A model generated the notes under the pieces. It had not been told where the DNA came from. It worked only from the letters and a program-made list of their open reading frames with translations, and made no database searches. From the NCBI RefSeq assembly GCF_009617895.1, contig NZ_BLAW01000001.1:239001-303000 (forward strand): a DNA stretch of 64,000 bases. The letters run 5' to 3'. This DNA comes from Prolixibacter sp. SD074. GTDB taxonomy: Bacteria > Bacteroidota > Bacteroidia > Bacteroidales > Prolixibacteraceae. Position numbers and translations under genes: made by a program. Positions 7,767 to 16,624 of this stretch are shown piece after piece; position 1 is the first letter of the stretch, and each line of letters begins with the position of its first letter.

Positions 7767-10700
7767 ATGAAAAAAAATCGACGAATGGATTTTCTCTTTC
7801 GGGAAAGTCTATTGAAATTATGGCGAATTATGCGCATTACCTTGTTCTTGCTTTTCATTTCGGTTATCACCACTTTTGCGGGCAACAGCTACGCACAGGA
7901 AACCCGACTTAACATCCAGTTTAATAATGGAACTGTTGGCAGCATTATTAAATATATAGAGAGCAACAGCGATTTTGTTTTTCTCTATAAAAACGAGGAT
8001 CTGAATGTCAACAAACGTGTTAATGTCAACCTGAAAGATGCTTCTATCGAGCAAATTCTTAGTAAAGTTTTAGAGGGACAGAATGTCGGTTTTAATATCT
8101 ACAAAAGACAAATTGTAATACATAAGAATCCAGGTAAGGGAACTGCCATTGTCCAGCAACCTGAAAAAACCATTGTCGGTAAAGTTACCGACACTTCTGG
8201 TTCTCCTGTTCCGGGGGTTACAATTATAGCCAAAGGAACAAGCCACGGAACCATCACGGATAGCGATGGAAATTATACACTGAAGATTAAACCAGATGTT
8301 AAGACGTTGGTTTTCTCGTTTGTAGGAATGAAAACCAGAGAGGTTAATGTAGGTGATAATAATGTTATCAACGTTCGACTGGAAGAAGCATCCATTGGAT
8401 TAGATGAAGTGGTGGCAATTGGGTACGGTGTGCAGAAGAAGGAGTCTCTTACTGGGGCAATTTCGGGGGTGACATCAAAGGATCTGGAGGATGTTCATGC
8501 AACAACAGTTAGTTCCGCATTGGCTGGTAAAATAGCGGGAGTCTCTTTCCGAATGCCGGATGGACGGCCAGGTGCTAGTGCTAATATCCAAATTCGTAAT
8601 ATGGGAGATCCGCTCTATGTAATTGATGGAATCCAGAAAGATGCGGGCCAATTTAATAACCTGTCTCCTAATGATATTGAAAGTATTAGTGTACTGAAAG
8701 ATGCATCCGCCGCTATTTATGGTGTGCGTGCTGCTAACGGAGTTGTGGTGGTTACGACCAAAAGAGGGAAGTTAGGTTCGAAAAATACAATTAACGTAGA
8801 TGCGTATACCGGATGGCAAAATTGGTCGCGTTTTCCGAAAACGGTTAATGCATATGATTGGATGCTTGGTAAGGCTGATGCAGAAATGAATCTTGACGGG
8901 CATACCAATATTACTCCGGAAGAACTTGCTAAATGGAAGGCCGGAACGGAGCCTGGTTATCAAAGTTTCGATTGGTATGATTTTATCATCAAAGGCAATT
9001 CTCCTCAAACATCAATTAATATTAACGCTACAGGAGGTTCGGATAAAATCAATTACTATTTGTCACTCACTCGGTTGGATCAGAATTCAGTTTTGGGACG
9101 TCAGTTCACATTTGCTCGTACCAACTTGCAGTCGAATATCGATGCTAAGATTACCAAGCGCTTCAAAGTCGGAGTCTCTATTAACGGACGGATTGAAACA
9201 CGCGATAACCCGGGAGTTCCCGGAACCGACGACTACTGGGCACCACGATTTGCACTTTTCAGAAACCGTCCTACAGAACGTCCGTATGCTAATGACAACC
9301 CCAATTATATCAATAATATAGGACATATGGATACAAACTGGGGATTGTTGAATAAAGCCAATTCGGGATACTGGCATGAAGATTGGCGTGTAATGCAACT
9401 GAATTTCACAGGTGATTATGATTTGCCAATAGATGGACTATCTGCTAAGGGAACCTATTCATACTATTTTGCAGATCGTTTGATGAACGGACATGAGTAT
9501 ACTTACGATGCTTACACCTATTATCCGGAAACTGATGAATATAAGATTACTTTTGCAAATAAGAATCCCTGGCGTGAGAGAGCTACTCACAAAGTTTTCG
9601 AAAATGTGTTGCAAGGGCAGTTGAACTACAATAAAACCTTTGGAAAGCATACCATCGCTGCCACTTATGTTGCTGAACGTATTAAAAGAAGGGAACTGGA
9701 TGTATGGGTTCATGCAGTGCCGAAAACCAATGTTTTGCCTCTCATACAGTTTGCTGATATGGATACTTACAATGACAGAGATTGGACGCAGGCGCGTATC
9801 GGTTATGTTGGTCGATTGACCTATAACTACGCAAATAAGTATTATTTGGAAGTTGCCGGACGTGAAGATGGATCATGGAAATTTGCATCGGATCGTCGCT
9901 GGGGATTTTTCCCGTCAACTTCTATTGGATGGCGGATTACCGAGGAAAATTTTGCAAAAGCTTTGTTGGGACAGAGTACATTTGACCTAAAATTACGTGC
10001 TTCCTATGGTGAACTGGGAGATGATAATGTGGGCATTGGCGACTTTGACTATTTAACAGGGTACAACTATGCTACATCTACAGTGATAATGGATGGCGAG
10101 GTCATCAAAGGTTCAAGGGACCGGGGCGTTCCTATTACCTCTATTAGCTGGTATACAAGTAAGATTACGGATGTCGGAGCTGACTATTCTTTTTGGGGAG
10201 GGAAACTGAGTGGTACGGTAGATTATTTTTATCGTAAGCGCGAAGGTTTGAGAGGTAGGAAGTATGATGTTCTGGTTCCAAGTGAACTTGGATATACTCT
10301 GCCTGATGAAAATGTCAACAGTGATGCAACGATGGGAGCAGAGGCCTCGATTAATTATAATGGAAAGGTTGGAGACTTATCTTACACGGTAGGTGCAAAT
10401 GTTTCTTATGCACGTAATCGTTTTTTAAGTTCTTATAAGCCCACTTTCGGTAATTCATGGGATTATTATCGTAATTCTTCGGAGGATAGATGGACCGGCA
10501 CTTATTGGGGTTATGAGGTTGTTGGTCAGTTCCAGTCGTTCGACCAGATAAACTCTTGGCCCGTGAATAACGATGGCGAAGGTAACAAAAGGATGTTACC
10601 TGGAGACTTAATATACAAGGACGTTAACGGTGACGGAGTAATTAATGGGTATGATGAGCGACCGATAGGTTATCCGAGAGACCGTAACCCGATTTTGAAC

Positions 10701-11198
10701 TTTGGTTTCAATATTACCGCACAGTTTAAGGGATTTGATCTTCGGGCTGATTTCTCGGGTGGTTCTATGTATTCATACAACCAGGGATGGGAAATGCGTT
10801 GGCCTTATCAGAATGGAGGCAACTTGTTAAAACAATTCTATGATGACCGCTGGCACCGGGCCGATCCTTTTGATTTAAATAGTGAATGGATTCCCGGTAA
10901 ATATCCTGCATTGCGTTTTAATACCGGATGGCATAATAACTATAACAAGAATTCGACATTCTGGTTGACTAGTGTGCGTTATCTCAGGTTGAGAACGTTC
11001 GAGATTGGATATAGTATTCCCAAAAACCTGATTGCCAAAGTTGGCATGCAAAAAGCGCGCTTATATGTGAATTCATATAATCTTGTTTCGTTCGATAATC
11101 TTAAGAAACTTGGCGTTGAACCGGAGATTATGGACCAAAATGGTCTGCAGTATCCGCAAAATCGCATGGTAAATGTTGGTGTTAACCTTTCATTCTAA
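7767..11198 (+). CDS. SusC/RagA TonB-dependent outer-membrane transporter with STN domain
   Basis: Outer-membrane importer for oligosaccharides, 1143 aa. Domains in order: a long signal sequence ending near residue 44 (GNSYAQ), an STN signalling domain at about 45-120, a carboxypeptidase-regulatory-like domain at about 135-210, the LDEVVAIGYG motif before the plug, a plug at about 222-335 with DPLYVIDG and the SVLKDASAAIYGVRAANGVVVVTT pattern, and then a beta-barrel ending in Phe (VGVNLSF). The STN domain fits regulation by the upstream FecR/sigma pair. SusD starts 22 bp downstream. Residues 169-220 are encoded by DNA nearly identical to part of the SusC at 55309. Confidence 0.96.
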   Translation: MKKNRRMDFLFRESLLKLWRIMRITLFLLFISVITTFAGNSYAQETRLNIQFNNGTVGSIIKYIESNSDFVFLYKNEDLNVNKRVNVNLKDASIEQILSKVLEGQNVGFNIYKRQIVIHKNPGKGTAIVQQPEKTIVGKVTDTSGSPVPGVTIIAKGTSHGTITDSDGNYTLKIKPDVKTLVFSFVGMKTREVNVGDNNVINVRLEEASIGLDEVVAIGYGVQKKESLTGAISGVTSKDLEDVHATTVSSALAGKIAGVSFRMPDGRPGASANIQIRNMGDPLYVIDGIQKDAGQFNNLSPNDIESISVLKDASAAIYGVRAANGVVVVTTKRGKLGSKNTINVDAYTGWQNWSRFPKTVNAYDWMLGKADAEMNLDGHTNITPEELAKWKAGTEPGYQSFDWYDFIIKGNSPQTSININATGGSDKINYYLSLTRLDQNSVLGRQFTFARTNLQSNIDAKITKRFKVGVSINGRIETRDNPGVPGTDDYWAPRFALFRNRPTERPYANDNPNYINNIGHMDTNWGLLNKANSGYWHEDWRVMQLNFTGDYDLPIDGLSAKGTYSYYFADRLMNGHEYTYDAYTYYPETDEYKITFANKNPWRERATHKVFENVLQGQLNYNKTFGKHTIAATYVAERIKRRELDVWVHAVPKTNVLPLIQFADMDTYNDRDWTQARIGYVGRLTYNYANKYYLEVAGREDGSWKFASDRRWGFFPSTSIGWRITEENFAKALLGQSTFDLKLRASYGELGDDNVGIGDFDYLTGYNYATSTVIMDGEVIKGSRDRGVPITSISWYTSKITDVGADYSFWGGKLSGTVDYFYRKREGLRGRKYDVLVPSELGYTLPDENVNSDATMGAEASINYNGKVGDLSYTVGANVSYARNRFLSSYKPTFGNSWDYYRNSSEDRWTGTYWGYEVVGQFQSFDQINSWPVNNDGEGNKRMLPGDLIYKDVNGDGVINGYDERPIGYPRDRNPILNFGFNITAQFKGFDLRADFSGGSMYSYNQGWEMRWPYQNGGNLLKQFYDDRWHRADPFDLNSEWIPGKYPALRFNTGWHNNYNKNSTFWLTSVRYLRLRTFEIGYSIPKNLIAKVGMQKARLYVNSYNLVSFDNLKKLGVEPEIMDQNGLQYPQNRMVNVGVNLSF
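8271..8426 (+). repeat. 156-bp near-identical DNA tract, copy 1 (partner 55810-55965)
   Basis: Aligned by hand with 55810-55965, 152 of 156 bases match; the four differences fall in codons CTG/TTG, TCG/TCA, CTG/ATG and GTG/GTT. The tract covers the second half of the carboxypeptidase-like domain and the motif before the plug. Flanking DNA diverges sharply on both sides, which points to gene conversion or recombination, not shared constraint on the protein. Confidence 0.9.
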
Positions 11199-11219
11199 TC
11201 TAAAAAAGGAAGTAGAAAA

Positions 11220-13097
11220 ATGAAAAAATATATTTCAATATTGTTGTTATTCCTGGCTTTTGTTTGGGGATGTAATGATAAAGCGTTTCTGGACCGGAAA
11301 CCTACGAATATTTTAATCGAGGATCAGGTGTGGAAGGACAAAAGCCTTATTCTTTCGGTTGTCGCTGATTTATATGACAGAATTCCAGAGTTTCAAACCA
11401 TTGAAAATTGGTGGAACTATGCTGATTTTGACGAAGGCTTTGGTTCGGCGAATGGAGATTATTGGCGAAGTAAAAATAGTGAGTGGGGCTACGGAGAGTG
11501 GTCATTATGGAATTACAATTACATTCGGGAAATTAATCTTTTTATCCAAAAAGCAGAATCAGATCTTACCAATAGCTTAGCTCCCGCCGATAAAGCCCGT
11601 TTTATTGCAGAAGGACGTTTCTTGAGGGCAACGGCTTATTTTGAGTTAGTGAAACGCATGGGAGGCGTGCCGCTTATTCTGGAACCGCTTACTTATGACT
11701 TTAGTGGGGATCCTTCCTACTTGCAATATCCGCGAGCTAAAGAATCGGAAGTGTATGATTTTATTCTTAGTGAACTCGATGCGATTAAAAAGGATCTTCC
11801 CAATGATGTGAATATCAAAGGGAGAGCCACTCAAGGGTTAATTTTGGCGATGGAATCAAGGGTCGCTCTCTATGCTGGCTCTATAGCGAAATACGGGGCA
11901 AAAACACCTAATGTTACTCTGTCTGGCGGTGAAGTTGGCATTCCGGCTAATATGGCTACCAGTTATTACCAAAAAGCTCTTAGTGCTGCAGAAGAACTAA
12001 TCAATAGCGGAACTTATGCTCTTTATCAAAAAAAAGAAAATCTGTCTGAGAACTTTGCCAGCCTTTTCATTGATAAGAATGCTAATCCGGAAGTTATTTT
12101 TGTAAAAGACTTCAAACTTCAGAGTGGTAAAGTCGAGCCTTTTACATTGCAAAATCAACCATGGTCCGGAGCAGAGGATCTGGAAGGGGGACGGCTGAAT
12201 CCTTCTTTAAATCTGGTCCAGTCTTTTGAAAAATTGGATAATACGTTTGAAACTTTCCAGACAAATACAGCAGATGGTAACTTTATCTATTACGATAATC
12301 CAAGTGATATTTTTGCAGGTCGCGATGCTCGTCTTGCAGGAACCGTAATGATTCCTGGCTCTAAATACAAAGGAAAAGATCTGGATATATGGGCTGGTTA
12401 TATGCAGGCCGATGGGGCGATTATTACCGGAGATACATATGGTGCTCGTAAGGAGCTTCCCAATGGAGAAGTAGCCCAGGTGGTCGGCTTTGACGGACCT
12501 ATTGATGGTTTGGAGTTTACCGCTCAAACAGGATTTTACGTTAGGAAGTTTATGGACACAGCAACAGGTTCTGGTCAACGTGGATTAAACAGTGAGGTAT
12601 GGTGGGTGCGCTACCGGCTTGCAGAGGTTTACTTAAATGCTGCTGAAGCTGCATTTGAACTGGGGCAACCTGAAAAAGCTGCAACTTATATGGATGTTGT
12701 TCGGAGAAGAGCAGGATTTAATACTGATTTGACAGCAGCCGATATGACTTTCGATCGTATTGTTCATGAACGGAAGGTCGAATTGGCTTTTGAAGGCCAT
12801 GAATTGTGGGATATGAAGCGGTGGCGTTTGGCTCATATTGTTTGGAATGGAGAATCATTGCCGCTAACAACAAAACCGTGGAAAGCTGATGAAGTAAGTA
12901 ACCGGGTATTTGGCTTATGGCCCTACAAATATTATGCGCCAGGTGACCCAAATGACGGTAAATATGTTTATATTCAACACTTGCCAGCTCAGGTAACAGG
13001 TGCAGATAGATTCCGTTTAGGTAATTATTATTCGAAAATCAGCGATGAAATTTTGAATAACAATCCAAAAATTGTTAGAAATCCTAATCAAAACTAA
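11220..13097 (+). CDS. SusD/RagB-family outer-membrane lipoprotein
   Basis: Glycan-binding lid of the SusCD complex, 625 aa. A lipoprotein signal peptide ends at the Cys of FVWGCND (Cys18). SusD hallmarks are the N-terminal FLDRKPTN start, the tetratricopeptide-like helices (ARFIAEGRFLRATAYFELVKRMGGVPL), YRLAEVYLNAAEAAFELGQ near 465, and the C-terminal VHERKVELAFEGHELWDMKRWR motif. It starts 22 bp after SusC and ends 5 bp before the DUF3823 gene, so all three are one transcript. It should sit on the cell surface and hand glycan to the SusC barrel. Confidence 0.96.
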   Translation: MKKYISILLLFLAFVWGCNDKAFLDRKPTNILIEDQVWKDKSLILSVVADLYDRIPEFQTIENWWNYADFDEGFGSANGDYWRSKNSEWGYGEWSLWNYNYIREINLFIQKAESDLTNSLAPADKARFIAEGRFLRATAYFELVKRMGGVPLILEPLTYDFSGDPSYLQYPRAKESEVYDFILSELDAIKKDLPNDVNIKGRATQGLILAMESRVALYAGSIAKYGAKTPNVTLSGGEVGIPANMATSYYQKALSAAEELINSGTYALYQKKENLSENFASLFIDKNANPEVIFVKDFKLQSGKVEPFTLQNQPWSGAEDLEGGRLNPSLNLVQSFEKLDNTFETFQTNTADGNFIYYDNPSDIFAGRDARLAGTVMIPGSKYKGKDLDIWAGYMQADGAIITGDTYGARKELPNGEVAQVVGFDGPIDGLEFTAQTGFYVRKFMDTATGSGQRGLNSEVWWVRYRLAEVYLNAAEAAFELGQPEKAATYMDVVRRRAGFNTDLTAADMTFDRIVHERKVELAFEGHELWDMKRWRLAHIVWNGESLPLTTKPWKADEVSNRVFGLWPYKYYAPGDPNDGKYVYIQHLPAQVTGADRFRLGNYYSKISDEILNNNPKIVRNPNQN

Positions 13098-13102
13098 AGA
13101 AA

Positions 13103-13804
13103 ATGATCAAGTTCAAATTTATAATACTACTGGGGATTGTAGCTGCATTTCTTTCAGCATGTAAATATGACAACTATTCAGAACCCCAATCCTATCTAAA
13201 AGGAAATATTGTTTATAACGGAGAACCTATTAATGTAAGCTATAATGATGTCACTTTTCAGTTGTGGGAACCTGGTTGGCAAAAGAGCTATCCCATTGAT
13301 GTTGTAGTAAATCAGGATGGCGCTTACTCTGCATTGCTTTTTAATGCTAAATACAAACTGATTATTCCTTCCTCACAAGGACCTTTCAGGAATAAGGTTA
13401 ATGCAGAAACAGGTTCTGATACTATTATCGTAGACTTAAAAGGAAGTCAGAATATGGATATAGAGGTAGAACCATATTATATGGTCCGAAATCCTCAGTT
13501 TTCAGTCTCGGGAAGAGATTTGACGGCTACATTTAAAGCAGAAAAGATTATTACTGATGCAGATGCACGGGATATCGAGCGGGTTGATTTATATGTCAAT
13601 AAAACGCAATTTGTTGATTTTAGAGCCAATGTTGTAACCGCAGAAATAGCGGGGGGAGATATATCAGATCCCAATTCTATCAATATGACTGTGACGATAC
13701 CAGACTTGGTTCCAACGCAAAATTATGTTTATGCACGTGTTGGGATTAAAATTGTAGGTGTTGAGGACATGATCTTTTCTCCTGTTCAAAAGGTCGAGTT
13801 TTAA
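13103..13804 (+). CDS. DUF3823-family lipoprotein
   Basis: Exported lipoprotein of 233 aa with its signal peptide ending at Cys (FLSACKYD). The next segment, with ITVEL-like beta strands and the FNAKYKLIIPSSQGPF stretch, is typical of DUF3823 proteins that follow susCD genes. The C-terminal half looks like an all-beta immunoglobulin-like domain. It probably takes the SusE-like role of an accessory surface glycan-binding protein, but binding has not been shown for this copy. It is the last gene of the operon; a strong hairpin terminator follows 19 bp downstream. Confidence 0.87.
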   Translation: MIKFKFIILLGIVAAFLSACKYDNYSEPQSYLKGNIVYNGEPINVSYNDVTFQLWEPGWQKSYPIDVVVNQDGAYSALLFNAKYKLIIPSSQGPFRNKVNAETGSDTIIVDLKGSQNMDIEVEPYYMVRNPQFSVSGRDLTATFKAEKIITDADARDIERVDLYVNKTQFVDFRANVVTAEIAGGDISDPNSINMTVTIPDLVPTQNYVYARVGIKIVGVEDMIFSPVQKVEF

Positions 13805-13822
13805 AATTTTGGATTTATTGAA

Positions 13823-13857
13823 GGACTGTTCAGGTTAACGCTGTTCCTGAACAGTCC
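13823..13857 (+). terminator. rho-independent terminator after the susCD operon
   Basis: GGACTGTTCAGG (13823-13834) and CCTGAACAGTCC (13846-13857) form a perfect 12-bp stem with an 11-nt loop. The T-rich stretch CTCTTTATTTTTC follows at once. It separates the SusCD operon from the DUF4965 gene. Confidence 0.85.
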
Positions 13858-13914
13858 CTCTTTATTTTTCGGAATATTTCTCAATTTTTGTATAAAGCCA
13901 AACCAAGATATAAT

Positions 13915-16428
13915 ATGTTTCGCATTGGTCAATTAATATTCCTATTATCAATAGGATTTATGTTTGTAGCTGGCATAGCAATGAAGAAAGCGGGTGCGCA
14001 ACCTATTGCTACATATCTCCGAGCACCTGCTTACCCACTGGTGACTGTTGACCCATACACCAGCGCCTGGAGTGAAACCGATACACTCTATAATAGCCCG
14101 GTACGACACTGGACGGGAAAAACTCATTCCCTCATTGGGGCTATCCGTGTTGATGGTAAGGTCTACCGGTTTATGGGGAAAGAAAATATACCATGGATTG
14201 CTATTTTACCCATGGCCAAAGAAGAACCATGGGAAGGAAAATATACCATGCAGAAGCCGGAGACAGGCTGGGAGCAAAAAAACTTTACAGAAAAAGGGTG
14301 GAAATCGGGTAAAGCTGCTTTCGGTACTTCCGGTATGCCTGCTTTGTCAACTCTGTGGGAAACCAAAGACATTTGGGTTCGTCGCGAATTTAAACTGCCT
14401 CCACAATTACCGGCGAATAGTATCTACGTGATATATTCACATGACGATAATTTTGAGCTTTATTTGAACGGTAAGAAACTCGTGGATACGGGATATAGCT
14501 GGAAAAATAACGTGGTATTGAAGCTGGATAAGATGTTGTTGCTCCCTGGTCGTCGAAACGTTATTGCGGTACACTGCCATAATAAAACCGGAGGGGCTTA
14601 TGTCGATTTTGGCCTTTATCGTGAAAACAACCAATCGGAAATATTTACCCACACGGCATTTCAGGATAGTGTGGCTTTATCTGCAACACAGACCTACTAT
14701 GGCTTTACTTGCGGACCGGTAAAACTGGGACTTACTTTCACTGCCCCACTACTGCCCAATGATCTTGATTTGCTCTCGCGTCCCGTAGACTATATTAATT
14801 ACTGGGTACGTTCGAACGATGGAAAAGCACATCAGGTGCAGCTTTATTTTGAAATAACCCCGCAGTGGGCGGTTAATGAAGTAAGTCAGGAGGTTCGTGT
14901 ATCCCGGGGTAAAACCGGTCATATTTCCTATCTGAAAGCAGGAACCACAGCCCAGCCTATCCTTCAGAAGAAGGGCGATGACGTGCGAATTGATTGGGGG
15001 TATGTATACCTGGCTACCAGCGGAAATCCTCAATCTTCGATGTCAATCGGAAATTATTTCGAAACGAAGAAAGTATTTGCAGAGAATGGAGCTATTCCTG
15101 TCGGAAAGCGGGATCTTACAGCAAAAATGACACGGAATATGCCCGCGATGGCCTGTGAAGAGAAGCTTGGAAAGGTTTCCAATCAGCCGGTGAAAGGATT
15201 TGTGATGATTGGCTACAACGATATCGAGTCGATTCAGTATTTCGGACAGAATTTAAAGGCTTGGTGGACCAGGAACGGCAAGGTCTCGATGGATGATGCA
15301 CTGCTGGCGGCTGCAGAAGACCACGCTAAGGTACAAGAGCGTTGTGCGAGGTTTGATAACAAAATGTGGAATGAGACTTTGGCGGCAGGGGGAAAGCAGT
15401 ATGCCGAATTGTGTGTGTTGGCTTTTCGACAATCAATTGCTGCTCACAAGTTGACAAAGGATCCTCAGGGTAATATTCTGTTCTTTTCCAAAGAAAATTT
15501 CAGTAATGGTTCCATCGGGACCGTTGATGTGACTTACCCCTCGGCACCACTGTTCCTGAAATACAACCCGGAACTGTTGAAAGGAATGCTGAATCCTATC
15601 TTTTATTTTTCAGAAAGCGGAAAATGGACCAAGCCCTTTGCTGCTCATGATGTGGGGACTTATCCAAAAGCCAACGGGCAAACTTATGGCGGCGACATGC
15701 CTGTAGAGGAGAGTGGAAACATGGTTATCCTGACAGCTGCCATTTCCCAAATGGAAGGGAATGCAGGATATGCCAAGAAACATTGGAAGGTATTGACAAC
15801 CTGGGCCAATTATCTTCTGGATAAGGGAATGGATCCGGAAAACCAATTGTGTACCGATGATTTTGCAGGTCATTTTGCTCACAATACCAACCTGTCGATC
15901 AAGGCCATAATGGGAATTGCCTGCTATGGCAAGCTGGCAGGAATGCTGGGGGAACAAGCAGTAGCTAAAAAATACACCGAGGCGGCTAAAGCAATGGCCC
16001 AAAAATGGATACAGATGGCCAATGACGGTGACCATTACCGTCTTACCTTTGATAAACCGGGTACTTGGAGTCAGAAATACAACCTGGTTTGGAACCGGAT
16101 TTTGCATCTGAACATCTTTCCTCCGGAGGTTGCACAGAAAGAGGTGGCCTATTATCTGACAAAACTGAATCCCTATGGTTTGCCGCTTGATAGCAGGAAG
16201 ACTTACACAAAAGCCGATTGGGAGGTGTGGACCGCTACCCTGGCTGAAAATCCGCAGGACTTTGAGAAGCTCATCTCGGGACTTTACCGGTTCGTAACCG
16301 AAACACCAGACCGGGTTCCGATGAGTGACTGGTATGAAACCACCAATGCGAAAAAGGTTGGATTTCAGGCACGTTCGGTCGTTGGTGGATATTTTATTAA
16401 AATGTTGGAACAAAACGGGAATAAATAA
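13915..16428 (+). CDS. DUF4965/glutaminase-A-like exported protein
   Basis: Large exported protein of 837 aa from the family annotated as glutaminase GtaA-like (DUF4964, DUF5127, DUF4965, DUF1793). I start it at ATG 13915, which gives a signal peptide with core QLIFLLSIGFMFVAGIAM. The N-terminus has YLRAPAYPLVTVDPYTSAWS. A galactose-binding-like insert is seen at about 75-215 (VIYSHDDNFELYLNGK). The C-terminal (alpha/alpha) barrel has AHDVGTYPKANGQTYGGDMP and DDFAGHFAHNTNLSIKAI. In PULs such proteins are more likely glycosidases than glutaminases, but no activity can be assigned here. A close paralog is at 44884. It stands alone between two terminators. Confidence 0.88.
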   Translation: MFRIGQLIFLLSIGFMFVAGIAMKKAGAQPIATYLRAPAYPLVTVDPYTSAWSETDTLYNSPVRHWTGKTHSLIGAIRVDGKVYRFMGKENIPWIAILPMAKEEPWEGKYTMQKPETGWEQKNFTEKGWKSGKAAFGTSGMPALSTLWETKDIWVRREFKLPPQLPANSIYVIYSHDDNFELYLNGKKLVDTGYSWKNNVVLKLDKMLLLPGRRNVIAVHCHNKTGGAYVDFGLYRENNQSEIFTHTAFQDSVALSATQTYYGFTCGPVKLGLTFTAPLLPNDLDLLSRPVDYINYWVRSNDGKAHQVQLYFEITPQWAVNEVSQEVRVSRGKTGHISYLKAGTTAQPILQKKGDDVRIDWGYVYLATSGNPQSSMSIGNYFETKKVFAENGAIPVGKRDLTAKMTRNMPAMACEEKLGKVSNQPVKGFVMIGYNDIESIQYFGQNLKAWWTRNGKVSMDDALLAAAEDHAKVQERCARFDNKMWNETLAAGGKQYAELCVLAFRQSIAAHKLTKDPQGNILFFSKENFSNGSIGTVDVTYPSAPLFLKYNPELLKGMLNPIFYFSESGKWTKPFAAHDVGTYPKANGQTYGGDMPVEESGNMVILTAAISQMEGNAGYAKKHWKVLTTWANYLLDKGMDPENQLCTDDFAGHFAHNTNLSIKAIMGIACYGKLAGMLGEQAVAKKYTEAAKAMAQKWIQMANDGDHYRLTFDKPGTWSQKYNLVWNRILHLNIFPPEVAQKEVAYYLTKLNPYGLPLDSRKTYTKADWEVWTATLAENPQDFEKLISGLYRFVTETPDRVPMSDWYETTNAKKVGFQARSVVGGYFIKMLEQNGNK

Positions 16429-16540
16429 CCGATGATTTAGAATGAGATAAAGCCTACAGTATCTGGGTAATAGCTTGCTTTAGGTTTAAGATCAGGTTAT
16501 TAAAAGCTAAGTGAACCCGTGTTTGTTGTTTTTGACTGAT

Positions 16541-16570
16541 CTGGATCCTGTATTCCTATACAGGATCCAG
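16541..16570 (+). terminator. rho-independent terminator
   Basis: CTGGATCCTGTAT (16541-16553) and ATACAGGATCCAG (16558-16570) form a perfect 13-bp stem with the loop TCCT. A T-rich stretch (AAAGTTTTATTTATT) follows. It ends the DUF4965 transcript. Confidence 0.82.
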
Positions 16571-16624
16571 GGTCTAAAGTTTTATTTATTGTAAACGGAA
16601 CATAATTGCTTAAGAAGAAAAATT

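Noticed and set aside
15610-16413. Minus-strand open frame of 267 codons
   Set aside because: Antisense shadow of the DUF4965 gene; a similar shadow occurs in its paralog at 46105-46752, as expected from shared codon patterns.
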